Below are positions 15,826 through 25,421 of a stretch of DNA of 64,000 nt, piece after piece; position 1 is the first letter of the stretch; every line of letters starts with the position of its first letter. Source of the DNA: Halosegnis rubeus (GTDB lineage Archaea; Halobacteriota; Halobacteria; Halobacteriales; Haloarculaceae). A model generated the notes under the pieces. The model ran no database searches and was not told where the DNA came from. It saw only the letters and a list, made by a program, of their open reading frames with translations. Location of the stretch: NCBI RefSeq assembly GCF_009184545.1, contig NZ_QJOW01000002.1:186001-250000 (forward strand). The letters run 5' to 3'. The position numbers and the translations under genes are program-made.

Positions 15826-16911
15826 ATGACCGTCCTTCCCGAGGTCCACGAGCGCCACGGGGCCACCTTCCGCGAGTACGACGGCCGCCGGGTCGTCGAC
15901 TCCTACGGCCGACCCGACCGCACCCACCGCGCCGTCCGCAAGGGCGTCGGCGTCATCGAAACGCGCTACGGGATTCTCCAGATCTCCGGCGACGACCGCG
16001 TCGAGTTCGTCGACAACGCCGTCACCAACGCCGTCCCGACCGAGAACGGCCGCGGCGTGTACGCCCTCCTGCTTGACCCGCAGGGACGAATCGAGACGGA
16101 TCTCTACGTCTACAACGCCGGCGAGCGACTGCTCTGTTTCACCCCGCCCGGCGAGGCCGCGCCGCTCGCGGCGTCGTGGCGCGAGAACGTCTTCATCCAG
16201 GACGTCGACATCGAGAACGCGACCGATGATCTCGCCGTCTTCGGTGTCCACGGGCCGACGGCCACGGAGAAGGTGGCCAGCGTCCTCCACGGTGGCGTCG
16301 GCAGTCCGGACGAGGAATTCACCTTCGTACGCGGCTCGATGGGCGAAGCCGGCGTCAGCGTCATCCGGACGGACAACCTCCCCGGCGAGGAGGGGTACGA
16401 GGTGGTGTGTGCGGCCGACGATGCTCACGAGGCGTTCGAGACGCTCATCACCCGCGGTAACAACGCCGTCCCGTTCGGCTACCGAACCTGGGAGTCGCTG
16501 ACGCTCGAAGCCGGCACCCCGATGTTCGAGACAGAACTCGACGGGACGGTGCCGAACGTGCTCGGGCTTCGGAACGCCCTCGACTTCTCGAAGGGCTGTT
16601 ATGTCGGGCAGGAAGTCGTCTCGAAGATCGAGAACCGCGGGCGACCCTCGCGCCGGCTGGTCGGTCTCGCGCTCGATTCGGTGCCCGAACCTGGAGCAGC
16701 CGTGTTCGCCGGAGACAGCCACGCCGGCGAGGTGACCCGCGCCGGAGATCCCCCGCTGCGTGAGTCGCCGGTTGCGCTCGCGTTCGTCGGCTTCGGTGAC
16801 GACCTCGATACTCTCACCGTCCGCGTCGACGGCGAGCAGGTGGCAGCGAGCCACGAACCGCTCCCGTTCGTCGACGGGTCCGAGCGGTCGGCCCGACTGC
16901 CGGAGTACTGA
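15826..16911 (+). CDS. YgfZ/CAF17-like Fe-S cluster maturation protein (GcvT fold)
   Basis: The 361-residue protein has the tetrahydrofolate-binding aminomethyltransferase fold and the YgfZ hallmark KGCYVGQEVVSKIENRG (about residues 258-274), whose Cys is conserved in folate-dependent Fe-S repair proteins. That motif distinguishes it from GcvT proper, and no glycine-cleavage partner genes are nearby. Upstream GVYALLLDPQGRIETDLYVY and GLALDSVPEPGAAVF are usual for the family. Expected role: helping assemble or repair [4Fe-4S] enzymes. Confidence 0.85.
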   Translation: MTVLPEVHERHGATFREYDGRRVVDSYGRPDRTHRAVRKGVGVIETRYGILQISGDDRVEFVDNAVTNAVPTENGRGVYALLLDPQGRIETDLYVYNAGERLLCFTPPGEAAPLAASWRENVFIQDVDIENATDDLAVFGVHGPTATEKVASVLHGGVGSPDEEFTFVRGSMGEAGVSVIRTDNLPGEEGYEVVCAADDAHEAFETLITRGNNAVPFGYRTWESLTLEAGTPMFETELDGTVPNVLGLRNALDFSKGCYVGQEVVSKIENRGRPSRRLVGLALDSVPEPGAAVFAGDSHAGEVTRAGDPPLRESPVALAFVGFGDDLDTLTVRVDGEQVAASHEPLPFVDGSERSARLPEY

Positions 16912-16950
16912 CCCGGCGATTTTTTATTTTCCACGGGGGAGACCAATCTC

Positions 16951-17403
16951 GTGCAGGAACATCTACTCGTCCCGGTCGACGGCTCCGAACAGGCGCGCGA
17001 GGCGTTCGAGTACGCGCTCGACCGGTTTCCGGACGCGGAGCTGACGCTGCTGTCGGTCGTCGACCCCGCAGACGCAGTCGTCTCCGAGCCGATTACGGGC
17101 GCATACGAATCCCCCGCCGGCACCGCCGGCGCGGGGGCCGAACTGCTCGACGAACTGGAGACGACCGCGACCGAACGCGTCGAGGAGACGGCCTCCGAAG
17201 CGCGGGCGGCCGGGCACGACGCGGATTCCGAGGTCGTCGTCGGCCAACCCGGCCGCGCAATCGTGGTGTTCGCCGACGAGCGCGACTGCGACCACATCGT
17301 GATGGGAAGCCACGGTCGCTCCGGCGTGTCGCGCGTCCTGCTCGGCTCCGTCGCCGAGTCCGTGATGCGCCGGGCACACGCCCCCGTGACAGTCGTCCGC
17401 TGA
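16951..17403 (+). CDS. universal stress protein, UspA family
   Basis: A single 150-residue Usp domain starting at GTG 16951: LLVPVDGSEQAREAFEYAL at the amino end and the ATP-binding HIVMGSHGRSGVSRVLLGSVAESVMRRA at the carboxyl end (G-x2-G-x9-G(S/T) pattern). It should bind nucleotide and dimerise; the stress role is inferred from the family. A T-rich stretch (16920-16930) about 25 bases upstream acts as a likely TATA element. It precedes the MinD operon by 40 bases. Confidence 0.9.
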   Translation: MQEHLLVPVDGSEQAREAFEYALDRFPDAELTLLSVVDPADAVVSEPITGAYESPAGTAGAGAELLDELETTATERVEETASEARAAGHDADSEVVVGQPGRAIVVFADERDCDHIVMGSHGRSGVSRVLLGSVAESVMRRAHAPVTVVR

Positions 17404-17443
17404 GGCCGAATGTTTTTGTTCGACCGACGGCGAGTGAAACCAG

Positions 17444-18208
17444 ATGGTCGAAGCGTTCGCCGTCGCCTCCGGCAAGGGCGGAACGGGTAAGACGACGAGC
17501 ACGCTCGCGCTCGGGATGGCACTCGCCGATTCCTACGACGTGACGGTCGTGGACGCCGACACCGGGATGGCGAATCTGCTCTTTCACGCCGGTCTCTCCG
17601 ACGCCGACGCGACCCTCCACGACGTGCTCGTCGAGGGCGGTCCGTCCGTCGAGGCGGCCACCTACGAGCGGTTCGGGATGTCGGTCGTCCCGTGTGGCAC
17701 CTCACTCGCGGCGTTCGAGCGCGCCGACCCCGACCGACTGCGCGACGTGGTGGCCGACCTCGCGAGCGACACCGACGTGCTGCTCCTCGATTCGCCGGCG
17801 ACGCTCGGCTCGAAGGCCGCGGTCCTCCCGGTGGTGTTGGCCGACCGCGCCATCGTCGTGCTCCAGCCGACGGTGCCCGCGCTCTCTGACGGGCTGAAAG
17901 TACAGGAGTACGCGCTCTCGTACGGGACGGACATCGCCGGCGTCCTGTTCAACAAAGTCCACGACGGCGACGATGGCGTCGCCCAGCAGGCCGACCGCTA
18001 CTTCGAGGGACCGACGCTCGCCGAGGTACCCGACGCCGACGCCGCCCGCGCCGCCAGAAGCGCGGGCGAACCCCTCCTCGCATACGCTCCCGAGTCGGCC
18101 GCTGCCGAGACGTTCCGGCAGGCTGCCGACGCGCTCGACGTGCGCGCCGGTGACGGCGAGGCGGTCGCCGACCGGTTCCAGTCGGCGGTCATCCCCGACC
18201 CGCCATGA
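17444..18208 (+). CDS. minD: MinD/ParA-family P-loop ATPase
   Basis: The 254 residues begin with the deviant Walker A ASGKGGTGKTTS (about 8-19), then switch I VVDADTGMANL and Walker B LLLDSPATLGSKA (about 112), and IAGVLFNKVHDGD further on. These are MinD/ParA traits; such ATPases position proteins at membranes or nucleoids. Haloarchaea carry several MinD paralogues that act in pole positioning rather than division, so the exact role is open. A clear carboxyl-terminal amphipathic membrane helix is not obvious. Its stop overlaps the next start as ATGA. Confidence 0.85.
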   Translation: MVEAFAVASGKGGTGKTTSTLALGMALADSYDVTVVDADTGMANLLFHAGLSDADATLHDVLVEGGPSVEAATYERFGMSVVPCGTSLAAFERADPDRLRDVVADLASDTDVLLLDSPATLGSKAAVLPVVLADRAIVVLQPTVPALSDGLKVQEYALSYGTDIAGVLFNKVHDGDDGVAQQADRYFEGPTLAEVPDADAARAARSAGEPLLAYAPESAAAETFRQAADALDVRAGDGEAVADRFQSAVIPDPP

Positions 18209-18720
18209 CGCCCGAGGGGACGCTGGTCGCCTCGCGGGTCGTCGAGTCGCTCGCTACCCCGCTGGAAACCTGTTTCGCGGACCAACTCACCGGCTACCTC
18301 CGGATCGAGTCGGGGATGCCGCTCGCCGACGCCGACCCTGTCGTCGTCACCCTCGATGGTGGTGTGCCGACCGCGGCGGTCGTCCCCGACGGCGACCAGA
18401 CGGGCGCGGGTGCCCTCGCCGCGCTCCCCGACACGGGACCATTTCGGGTCGAACGCGCCCGGACGAGTGCGAGTGCCCTCGCGTCGCTCCACGACCGCCC
18501 CGCGTGTCACGTCGACCCCGGGGCGATAGCCGAGCGCGCCGACGCCCCCGCACTCGCGGCCCGCCTCCGCGAGCGCGCGCCCGACGACCCCACCGACGAC
18601 TCCATGGCTGACTTTCTCGACGACCCCGACCAGATCGCCGCGCTGAAAGCCGAGGCGCGGGCCGAGGCGACCGCACGGGCCGACGAGTGGGGGTTGTCGG
18701 ACCAGCTCGACACCGAGTGA
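18205..18720 (+). CDS. MinD-coupled hypothetical protein, 171 aa
   Basis: The ATG at 18205 overlaps the minD stop by four bases. The acidic product has an amino-terminal alpha/beta part (TLVASRVVESLATPLETCFADQLTGYLRI) and a helical carboxyl tail (DPDQIAALKAEARAEATARADEWGLSDQLDTE). No known domain was recognised. The coupling suggests a partner or cargo of the ATPase. An 18760 regulator follows after 39 bases. Confidence 0.6.
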   Translation: MTPEGTLVASRVVESLATPLETCFADQLTGYLRIESGMPLADADPVVVTLDGGVPTAAVVPDGDQTGAGALAALPDTGPFRVERARTSASALASLHDRPACHVDPGAIAERADAPALAARLRERAPDDPTDDSMADFLDDPDQIAALKAEARAEATARADEWGLSDQLDTE

Positions 18721-18759
18721 CCCCGCAGATTTTAGGCCGAACCGAGCGAACATATGTAG

Positions 18760-19407
18760 GTGTCACGCGCGAACCTCGTCGTCCAGCTCTCGGAGGGGGA
18801 GTGGGCACACACCGTCTCGACGCAGTTTCCAGACGCCGAGTTCGAGCTGTTGGCGCTCGAACCCGGCGAGAACGAGTGTCACCAGCTCGTCCGCGTCGAC
18901 GCGACCAACCCCGACCGGCCGGTCGAGTTCATGCGCGAGGTCGACGGCTTTCGCGCCTTCTCCGTGGTCCAGCGCGGTGAGGGGGCGACCGTCGTCCGAT
19001 TCCGCTCTGAGACGCCGCTCGTGGTCTTCTGTCTGCGCCGGGCGTCGATACCGTTCGAGCCGCCGCTCGCCTGCCGTGACGGTCGCGCCTCGCTGCAGGC
19101 GACTGCGCCCGACGACGCCATCTCGAAGCTGACCGACTACTTCCGCGAGTACGGGCTTCGGTTCGAGGTGGAGTCGCTCAGACAGGAGTTGGACGTGGAG
19201 ACGCTGCTCACGCCGCGCCAGCGCGACCTCGTACTCACCGCCGTCGAGGAGGGGTACTACGACACTCCCCGCGACTGCACGCTGACCGAACTCGCCGAGG
19301 CGGCCGACGTGGCGAAATCTACGGCTTCGGAGACGCTCCACCGCGCCGAAGGGAGCATCATCCGGCAGTTCGTCGGCGACGCGCTGGCCGACGCCGACAC
19401 CGAGTGA
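18760..19407 (+). CDS. Bat-type HTH transcriptional regulator (HTH_10)
   Basis: Starts at GTG 18760. The first 150 residues form the poorly conserved sensor-like part of bacterio-opsin-activator-family proteins. The end holds the HTH_10 domain: LTPRQRDLVLTAVEEGYYDTPRDCTLTELAEAADVAKSTASETLHRAEGSII (about 153-204). These regulators are numerous in haloarchaea; the regulon is unknown. It is probably co-transcribed with the MinD pair or independently. Confidence 0.85.
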   Translation: MSRANLVVQLSEGEWAHTVSTQFPDAEFELLALEPGENECHQLVRVDATNPDRPVEFMREVDGFRAFSVVQRGEGATVVRFRSETPLVVFCLRRASIPFEPPLACRDGRASLQATAPDDAISKLTDYFREYGLRFEVESLRQELDVETLLTPRQRDLVLTAVEEGYYDTPRDCTLTELAEAADVAKSTASETLHRAEGSIIRQFVGDALADADTE

Positions 19408-19471
19408 CCGGTCTGTCACGAACGATACAACGAGCGAGAGCCGTTTAGTAGCCCGGCGATAGAGACGAAAT

Positions 19472-21721
19472 ATGGGACTCGACGAGGACGCACTGGAGTA
19501 TCACGAGGCGAAGCCGCCGGGGAAGATCGAGATTTCGACGACAAAGCCGACGAAGACTCAGCGCGACCTCTCGCTGGCCTACTCGCCGGGCGTCGCCGCC
19601 CCCTGTGAGAAGATAGCCGACGACCCAGCCGACGCCTACCGCTACACCACGAAGGGGAACATGGTGGGCGTCGTCTCGAACGGGACCGCCGTGCTCGGTC
19701 TGGGTGACATCGGCGCACAGGCCTCGAAGCCAGTCATGGAGGGAAAAGGCGTCCTGTTCAAGCGATTCGCCGACATCGACGTGTTCGATATCGAACTCGA
19801 CGACGCCGACCCCGACGGCTTTTGTGCCGCGGTCGAGCGCATGGAACCGACGTTCGGCGGTATCAACCTCGAGGACATCTCTGCGCCCGAGTGTTTCGAA
19901 ATCGAGACGCGCCTGCGCGAGTCGATGGACATCCCCGTCTTCCACGACGACCAACACGGCACCGCCATCATCTCCGGGGCGGCGCTGATGAACGCCTGTG
20001 AGCTGACGGGCAAATCCTTCGAGAATCTCTCGGTCACTTTTTCGGGTGCCGGCGCGGCCGCTACCGCCACCGCTCGCTTTTACACTGATCTCGGCGTCGA
20101 CCCCGACAACATCACGATGGTCGATATCGACGGTATCATTACCGAAGCGCGGGCGGCCGCCGGCGACCCACACGAGTACACCGAGCCGTTCGCCGCCGAG
20201 TCTGGGGGCGAACTCGCGGACGCGATGGAGGGAGCCGACGTGTTCGTCGGGCTCTCCGTCGGCGGTATCGTCTCACAGGAAATGGTGCAGTCGATGGCCA
20301 CCGACCCGGTCGTGTTCGCGATGGCGAATCCGAATCCGGAAATCGGCTACGAGGAGGCGATGGCCGCCCGCGACGACCTGATCATGGCGACGGGCCGGTC
20401 GGATTACCCGAACCAGGTGAACAACGTGCTCGGATTCCCGTTTCTGTTCCGGGGCGCGCTCGACGTGCGCGCGACCGACATCAACGAGCCGATGAAACAG
20501 GCCGCCGCCGAGGCGCTCGCCGACCTCGCGAAGGAGGACGTGCCCGACGCCGTCGTGAAGGCGTACGGCGACGAGCCGCTCCAGTTCGGCCCGGAGTACC
20601 TGATTCCGAAGCCGCTGGATACCCGCGTCCTGTTCGAGGTGTCGGCGGCCGTCGCGCAGGCGGCTATCGACTCCGGGGTCGCCCGCGTCGAGCGCGACCT
20701 CGACGGCTACCGCGACGAACTCGAGGCCCGCCTCGGGAAGGGCCGCGAGATGATGCGTACCGTCCTGACGAAGGCGCAGTCGAACCCGAAACGGGTCGTC
20801 TTCTCCGAGGGCGCAGACCGGAAAATCATCCGCGCCGCCTACCAGCTACAGGACGAGGGCATCGCCGAGCCGATACTCGTCGGCGACGCCGACCAGATTC
20901 ACCGCCGGGCGGCGGAACTCGGACTCGCCTTCGACCCCGAAATCGTCGACCCGACCAGCGACCACCTCGACCCCTACGCCGAGCGACTCCACGAGCTACG
21001 CAAGCGCGACGGCGTCACCCGCAACGAGGCCGACTCGCTCATCCGCGACGGCGACTGGCTCGCCTCGACGCTCGTTGAGATGGGCGACGCCGACGTGATG
21101 CTCACCGGCCTGACCCACCACTACCCGACCGCGCTCCGCCCGCCGCTGCAGGTCGTGGGCACGGCCCCCGACGCCAATTACGCCGCCGGCGTCTACATGC
21201 TCACCTTCGACGACCGCGTCGTCTTCTGTGCCGACGCGACCGTGAATCAGGCTCCCGACGAGGACGTGCTAGAGGAGGTCGCCCGCCACACCGCCGACCT
21301 CGCGCGACAGTTCAACGTCGACCCCCGGGTCGCCCTGCTGTCGTACTCCGACTTCGGAACCGTCGACAACGAGGGGACGCGAAAACCCCGCGAGGCCGCA
21401 GACCGCCTCCGCAGCGACCCGACCGTCGACTTCCCGGTCGACGGGGAGATGCAGGCAGACACCGCCGTCGTTGAGGACATTCTCACGGCCGACTACGCCT
21501 TCACCGAACTCGACGAGCCGGCGAACGTGCTCGTGTTCCCGAACCTGGAGGCCGGCAACATCGCGTACAAACTGCTCCAGCGGCTCGGGGGAGCCGACGC
21601 CGTCGGCCCGATGCTCGTCGGGATGGACAAGCCGGTCCACGTCCTCCAGCGCGGCGACGAGGTCAAAGACATCGTGAATTTGGCGTCCGTTGCGGTCGTC
21701 GACGCACAGGAAGAAGAGTAG
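19472..21721 (+). CDS. maeB: NADP-dependent malic enzyme fused to phosphotransacetylase domain
   Basis: The 749 residues comprise a malic-enzyme part (residues about 1-420: [50 protein letters not shown]) and a phosphotransacetylase-like part (about 425-749: [55 protein letters not shown]). It oxidatively decarboxylates malate to pyruvate; the second domain usually regulates rather than transfers acetyl groups. The final 18 codons and the flanking 30 bases are repeated downstream at 21835-21926. Confidence 0.95.
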   Translation: MGLDEDALEYHEAKPPGKIEISTTKPTKTQRDLSLAYSPGVAAPCEKIADDPADAYRYTTKGNMVGVVSNGTAVLGLGDIGAQASKPVMEGKGVLFKRFADIDVFDIELDDADPDGFCAAVERMEPTFGGINLEDISAPECFEIETRLRESMDIPVFHDDQHGTAIISGAALMNACELTGKSFENLSVTFSGAGAAATATARFYTDLGVDPDNITMVDIDGIITEARAAAGDPHEYTEPFAAESGGELADAMEGADVFVGLSVGGIVSQEMVQSMATDPVVFAMANPNPEIGYEEAMAARDDLIMATGRSDYPNQVNNVLGFPFLFRGALDVRATDINEPMKQAAAEALADLAKEDVPDAVVKAYGDEPLQFGPEYLIPKPLDTRVLFEVSAAVAQAAIDSGVARVERDLDGYRDELEARLGKGREMMRTVLTKAQSNPKRVVFSEGADRKIIRAAYQLQDEGIAEPILVGDADQIHRRAAELGLAFDPEIVDPTSDHLDPYAERLHELRKRDGVTRNEADSLIRDGDWLASTLVEMGDADVMLTGLTHHYPTALRPPLQVVGTAPDANYAAGVYMLTFDDRVVFCADATVNQAPDEDVLEEVARHTADLARQFNVDPRVALLSYSDFGTVDNEGTRKPREAADRLRSDPTVDFPVDGEMQADTAVVEDILTADYAFTELDEPANVLVFPNLEAGNIAYKLLQRLGGADAVGPMLVGMDKPVHVLQRGDEVKDIVNLASVAVVDAQEEE

Positions 21722-21751
21722 TCCGCGAGCGACAGCGAGCGGTTCACCGCG
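21666..21751 (+). repeat. direct repeat copy 1 (maeB 3' end)
   Basis: Eighty-six bases covering the last codons of maeB and 30 bases after the stop recur, with few changes, at 21835-21926. This copy encodes the real carboxyl end ([11 protein letters not shown], then TAG). Confidence 0.9.
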
Positions 21752-21834
21752 CCCGAACTCGTGAGGGCGCGGCCTTTCCGGTCCAGGGGTTTGCCGCGAG
21801 GGTGGAACCCGAGCGGGAAACGGCTGGAAGTGCG

Positions 21835-21926
21835 AAGACATCGTGAATTTGGCGTCCGTTGCGGTCGTCGACGCACAGGAAGACGAAGAGTAGGCGTCCG
21901 CGAGCGAGGGCGAGCGGTTCACCGCG
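21835..21926 (+). repeat. direct repeat copy 2 (displaced maeB 3' end)
   Basis: The second copy starts 169 bases after copy 1, is identical for its first ~49 bases, gains three bases (one codon) near the stop (QEDEE then TAG), three more just after the stop, and keeps the GCGAGC...GGTTCACCGCG tail. The spacer 21752-21834 is not repeated. The copy has no start codon or upstream frame of its own, so it is a gene remnant or recombination scar. Confidence 0.85.
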
Positions 21927-21973
21927 ACTGTACTGCCCCGACGTTTATCATGTCCCCACCCGGCTACCGGCGT

Positions 21974-22978
21974 ATGAGCTACGAACTCGTCTTATCGACC
22001 GACGACCACGACTCGCTGGACTCGCTCGCCGCCCGCGCTCGACACGCCGAACAACTGGGGTTCGAGCGCGTCTCGGCCGGCGAGACCACCGGCTGGGACA
22101 TGGTGTCGGCGTTCACCGTCGTCGGCGAGCGAACCGAGGAAATCGGCGTCTCGACGGACGTGCTCTCGCCGTACGGGCGCGCGCCGACCGTGCTCGCCCA
22201 GACTGCTCTGACGATGCACGACACGACGGACGGGCGCTTCCGGCTCGGGCTGGGTACCTCCTCGCCGGCCATCGCGGAGGGGTGGCACGGGGGGGATTTC
22301 GACCGTCCGCTTCGGCGACTGCGTGAGTGTCTCGACATCATCCGGGAGGTGTACGAGGGCGGTAGCGTCGAGTACGAGGGGGAGTGTTACGATGTCGGTG
22401 GACTGCGGTACAGCCGTCCGGTGCCAGAGGAGCCGCCGGCAATCGACGTGGCCGCGCTCGGTCCGAAGGCGACCGAACTCGTCGGGCGGTTCGCCGACGG
22501 CTGGGTGCCACAGCTGTTCACGGCCGACGGGCTTCGCGACCGGCTGGCCGACCTCGAACGCGGAGCCGACCTCGGCGGGCGAGCCGTCGAAGACGTGCGG
22601 GTGACGCCGTTGGTGCGGACGGTCGCGAGCGAGGACCGCGAGCAGGCGCGTGCGAGCGCGCGGTCGGCGGTCGCGTTCCTCATCGGCGCGTACGGGCCGT
22701 TCTACGGTGACTCGGTCGCGAAACAGGGGTATCCGGACGTGGTCGACGAGATTCGCGAGGCGTGGGAGTCGGACCGCGACACGGACGCGATGGCGGCCGC
22801 GCTGCCCGACGAACTCCTCGACTCGCTCGCGGCCGCCGGCACCCCACGGGAGGTGCGGGAGCGACTCTCGACGTTCCGGGATATCGACGGGGTCGACGCC
22901 GTCAGAGTCGGCTTCGCGAGCGGGCTGGACGACGACACGAAGGAGGCGACGATGGCGGCCGTCGAGCCGCTGTTGTGA
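21974..22978 (+). CDS. LLM-class F420-dependent oxidoreductase
   Basis: The ATG at 21974 gives 334 residues with a luciferase-like barrel: HAEQLGFERVSAGETTGWDM, PTVLAQTALTMHDTTDGRFRLGLGTSSPAIAEGWHG and PPAIDVAALGPKATELVGRFADGWVPQLF. These are typical of F420-binding LLM enzymes (the TIGR04024 group, from memory). The substrate is unknown. It may form a monocistronic unit, as 250 bases of non-coding and repeat sequence separate it from maeB. Confidence 0.85.
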   Translation: MSYELVLSTDDHDSLDSLAARARHAEQLGFERVSAGETTGWDMVSAFTVVGERTEEIGVSTDVLSPYGRAPTVLAQTALTMHDTTDGRFRLGLGTSSPAIAEGWHGGDFDRPLRRLRECLDIIREVYEGGSVEYEGECYDVGGLRYSRPVPEEPPAIDVAALGPKATELVGRFADGWVPQLFTADGLRDRLADLERGADLGGRAVEDVRVTPLVRTVASEDREQARASARSAVAFLIGAYGPFYGDSVAKQGYPDVVDEIREAWESDRDTDAMAAALPDELLDSLAAAGTPREVRERLSTFRDIDGVDAVRVGFASGLDDDTKEATMAAVEPLL

Positions 22979-23008
22979 CGAACCGTCGGCGGTCGGCGCT
23001 TGCCGGCG

Positions 23009-23024
23009 ATACACGCGAGTGTAT
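23009..23024. promoter_or_regulatory. ATACAC-GCGA-GTGTAT inverted repeat upstream of kinase promoter
   Basis: Perfect 6-base arms around GCGA end seven bases before the TATA-like ATATATA (23031-23037). That TATA is at the right distance from ATG 23062 for a leaderless transcript. A factor bound at the repeat would sit next to the BRE/TATA complex. This is an operator candidate; the cognate regulator is unknown. Confidence 0.45.
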
Positions 23025-23061
23025 GTAAGTATATATACGAGTGCCCGCAATTTATACATAG

Positions 23062-24924
23062 ATGAATGCGAAGGGAGAGTCAACGGGACCGACGGTCCTC
23101 GTGGTCGCCGACACGGCCACCCGCGTGACGGCGGAACTCTCCCGGCGAGCCCCCTCCCTGTCTGCGATTCCAATCGACGCCGCCACGGACGCCAGCGACG
23201 TTCTCAATCACCTCTCTGAGGCCGACTGTCTCGTCGTCGACCCGACTGCGGGCGACTTCGACACGGTCGAGAGGGTCCGTGAGTACGACGCGCTGTTGCC
23301 TATCGTGTTGTTCACCGCCCGTGACCCCGCGGCGTTCGCCGAGGCGGCCATCCGCGCCGACGTGACCGACTACGTCCCCGCGACAGACGAGGACGCGTAC
23401 GACCGACTGCTCGACCGCATCGAGCGTCGCGTCACGCGGTACGACCGCGAGACGGTCGACCGGGTCTCGACACGGATGCAGCCGCTCGCCGCCTTCACCA
23501 GCGACCTCCACGCCTGTACCGACGAGCTGGAGGCCATCGAGATGGCCGCAGACGCCGCGACGCAGATTCTGGCGTTCGACCGGTGTTCCTTCGGCATCGA
23601 GCGTGACGGGATGCTCCGTGTCGTCGAGGAGCGCGGCGACGAACATGGCGAGGCTGACGTGCTCCCCAGCGACGAGGGAATCGCCGGTCTCTCCTATCAG
23701 TCGGGCGAGGCGCTGCTCATCGACGACGTGGCCGCGTACCCGCACGTCGAGAGCGACAACGAGGTCGCACTCCTCAGCGTCCCAATCGGCGAACACGGTA
23801 TCTTCCAGGCGGTCGGTGACGGCGTCGGCGTCTTCACGACCGAGGACCACGAGGCCGCCGTCCTGTTGTGCGACCACCTCGCCGAGACGCTCTCGCGCAT
23901 CGAACGCGAGGACGAAATCGCCGAACAGGAGCGGTTCTTCCGGGAGGTGCTCAACTCCATCCCCGACCCGGTGTACATCCTCGATGAGTCGTTGCGCTTT
24001 GACACGGTCAACGACGCCCTGCTCGAGGCGGTCCCGTACAGCCGCGACCAACTCGTGGAGATGTCTGTCGCCGAGATACCAAACGACACCGTCGAGGGCG
24101 ACTTCACGACCGAGCTTCAGGAGATCCTCGATTCGGGCGGCTCCTTCCGCGGGGAAATTGAGGTCAACAACGACGGCGAGTGTATTCCCTACCAGCTGAA
24201 CACGCGCCGCATCGTCCACGACGGCGAGCCGATGTTGTTGGGCGTGGCCCGCGACATCTCCGAGCGGAAGGCCCGCGAGGAGGAACTTCGCCGACAGAAC
24301 GAGCGGCTCGACGAGTTCGCGTCGGTCGTGAGCCACGACCTCCGGACGCCGCTCAACGTCGCCAGCGGCCGTATTGAACTCGCCCGCGAGACCGAGGACG
24401 CCTCGCATCTCGGTGCCGCCGAGGACGCGCTCGACCGGATGACGACGCTCATCCAAGACGCCATGACGTTAGCGCGCGACGGCCGCACCGTCGAGTCGCC
24501 GTCGCCGGTCGAACTGACGCCGCTGGTCGAGACTGCATGGAACGGCGTGCCCGCCGACGGCGCGACGCTCTCGGTCCCCGCCGAGTCGGTGACCGTGCTT
24601 GCCGACAAGCCGCGTCTCCAGCGGTGTGTCGAGAACGTGCTCCGCAACGCCGTCGACCACGCGGAGGACCCCCACATCGACGTGAGCGTGACCGTCACCG
24701 GCGACACTGCGACGCTGTCAATCTGTGACGACGGTCCCGGCATCCCGGCCGATGAGCGCGAGGACGTGCTCCAGTCGGGCTACACGACCAGCAGCGAGGG
24801 GTCGGGACTCGGACTCGGCATCGTCGCCCGCATCGCCGAGGCGCACGGCTGGGGTATCTCACTCTCCGAGAGCGACGCCGGCGGACTCTGTATCGAGCTG
24901 TCGAGAATCGCCCTCGCCGAGTGA
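23062..24924 (+). CDS. sensor histidine kinase with receiver-like, GAF and PAS domains
   Basis: Domains in order over 620 residues: a receiver-like front (about 10-120, VLVVADTATRVTAEL, DCLVVDPTAGDF, VLFTARDP), GAF (about 150-290), PAS (about 295-410, FFREVLNSIPDPVYILDESLRFDTVND), HisKA with the phospho-His in SVVSHDLRTPLNVA (about 432) and HATPase (about 500-615, NVLRNAVDHAED, ICDDGPGIP, GSGLGLGIV). No transmembrane segment is seen, so it senses cytoplasmic signals. The partner regulator is not adjacent. It may be followed in the same transcript by the Rieske gene. Confidence 0.92.
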   Translation: MNAKGESTGPTVLVVADTATRVTAELSRRAPSLSAIPIDAATDASDVLNHLSEADCLVVDPTAGDFDTVERVREYDALLPIVLFTARDPAAFAEAAIRADVTDYVPATDEDAYDRLLDRIERRVTRYDRETVDRVSTRMQPLAAFTSDLHACTDELEAIEMAADAATQILAFDRCSFGIERDGMLRVVEERGDEHGEADVLPSDEGIAGLSYQSGEALLIDDVAAYPHVESDNEVALLSVPIGEHGIFQAVGDGVGVFTTEDHEAAVLLCDHLAETLSRIEREDEIAEQERFFREVLNSIPDPVYILDESLRFDTVNDALLEAVPYSRDQLVEMSVAEIPNDTVEGDFTTELQEILDSGGSFRGEIEVNNDGECIPYQLNTRRIVHDGEPMLLGVARDISERKAREEELRRQNERLDEFASVVSHDLRTPLNVASGRIELARETEDASHLGAAEDALDRMTTLIQDAMTLARDGRTVESPSPVELTPLVETAWNGVPADGATLSVPAESVTVLADKPRLQRCVENVLRNAVDHAEDPHIDVSVTVTGDTATLSICDDGPGIPADEREDVLQSGYTTSSEGSGLGLGIVARIAEAHGWGISLSESDAGGLCIELSRIALAE

Positions 24925-24961
24925 GCGAAACGCACACCTCGCTCGGACGTGAACCGCCGGT

Positions 24962-25369
24962 ATGGAACGTATCACGACGACCGACGAAGTGCCCGAACAG
25001 GGGTCGTTCCTCTTTACCGTCACCGAGAGCGACGGCCGCGAGGAGGAGGTCATCCTCATCCGCGACAGCGAGGACGAAATCGCCGCGTGGAAGAACTTCT
25101 GTCAGCACGAAATCGACCAACGACTCGACCGTGGCAACGGTGCAGTCACCCGGGACGGCGGCGTCATCTGCCCGAAACACGGCTCCATCTTCGACGGGTC
25201 GACCGGCTACTGCGACAACGGGAAAGCCGCCGGCTCGACACTCGCCGAGGTCGACATCACGATCAACCGGACGGACGTGTATCTCACCGACGACGACCTC
25301 GCCTTCGAACACGTCGGTGGCATCAGCGACGACGATATGCCCGGATCGAGCTCGCATCTCGGCTTCTGA
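24962..25369 (+). CDS. Rieske [2Fe-2S] ferredoxin-like protein
   Basis: A soluble 135-residue protein with the Rieske cluster ligands FCQHE (about 45) and ICPKHGSIFDG (about 70), matching C-x-H ... C-x2-H, and a beta-rich surround (VILIRDSEDEIAAWKN). It lacks a membrane helix, so it is more like a dioxygenase-type ferredoxin or nitrite-reductase small subunit than the bc1 protein. No partner oxygenase is nearby. It follows the kinase by 37 bases. Confidence 0.88.
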   Translation: MERITTTDEVPEQGSFLFTVTESDGREEEVILIRDSEDEIAAWKNFCQHEIDQRLDRGNGAVTRDGGVICPKHGSIFDGSTGYCDNGKAAGSTLAEVDITINRTDVYLTDDDLAFEHVGGISDDDMPGSSSHLGF

Positions 25370-25421
25370 ATTCGACAGCCGTCGTAGATAGTTTTAGTAT
25401 GTGTCGTCCTCAGTCGCGGAT

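Noticed and set aside
15826-16911. Glycine cleavage T protein
   Set aside because: The KGCYVGQE hallmark and lack of gcvH/gcvP neighbours indicate a YgfZ-like protein.
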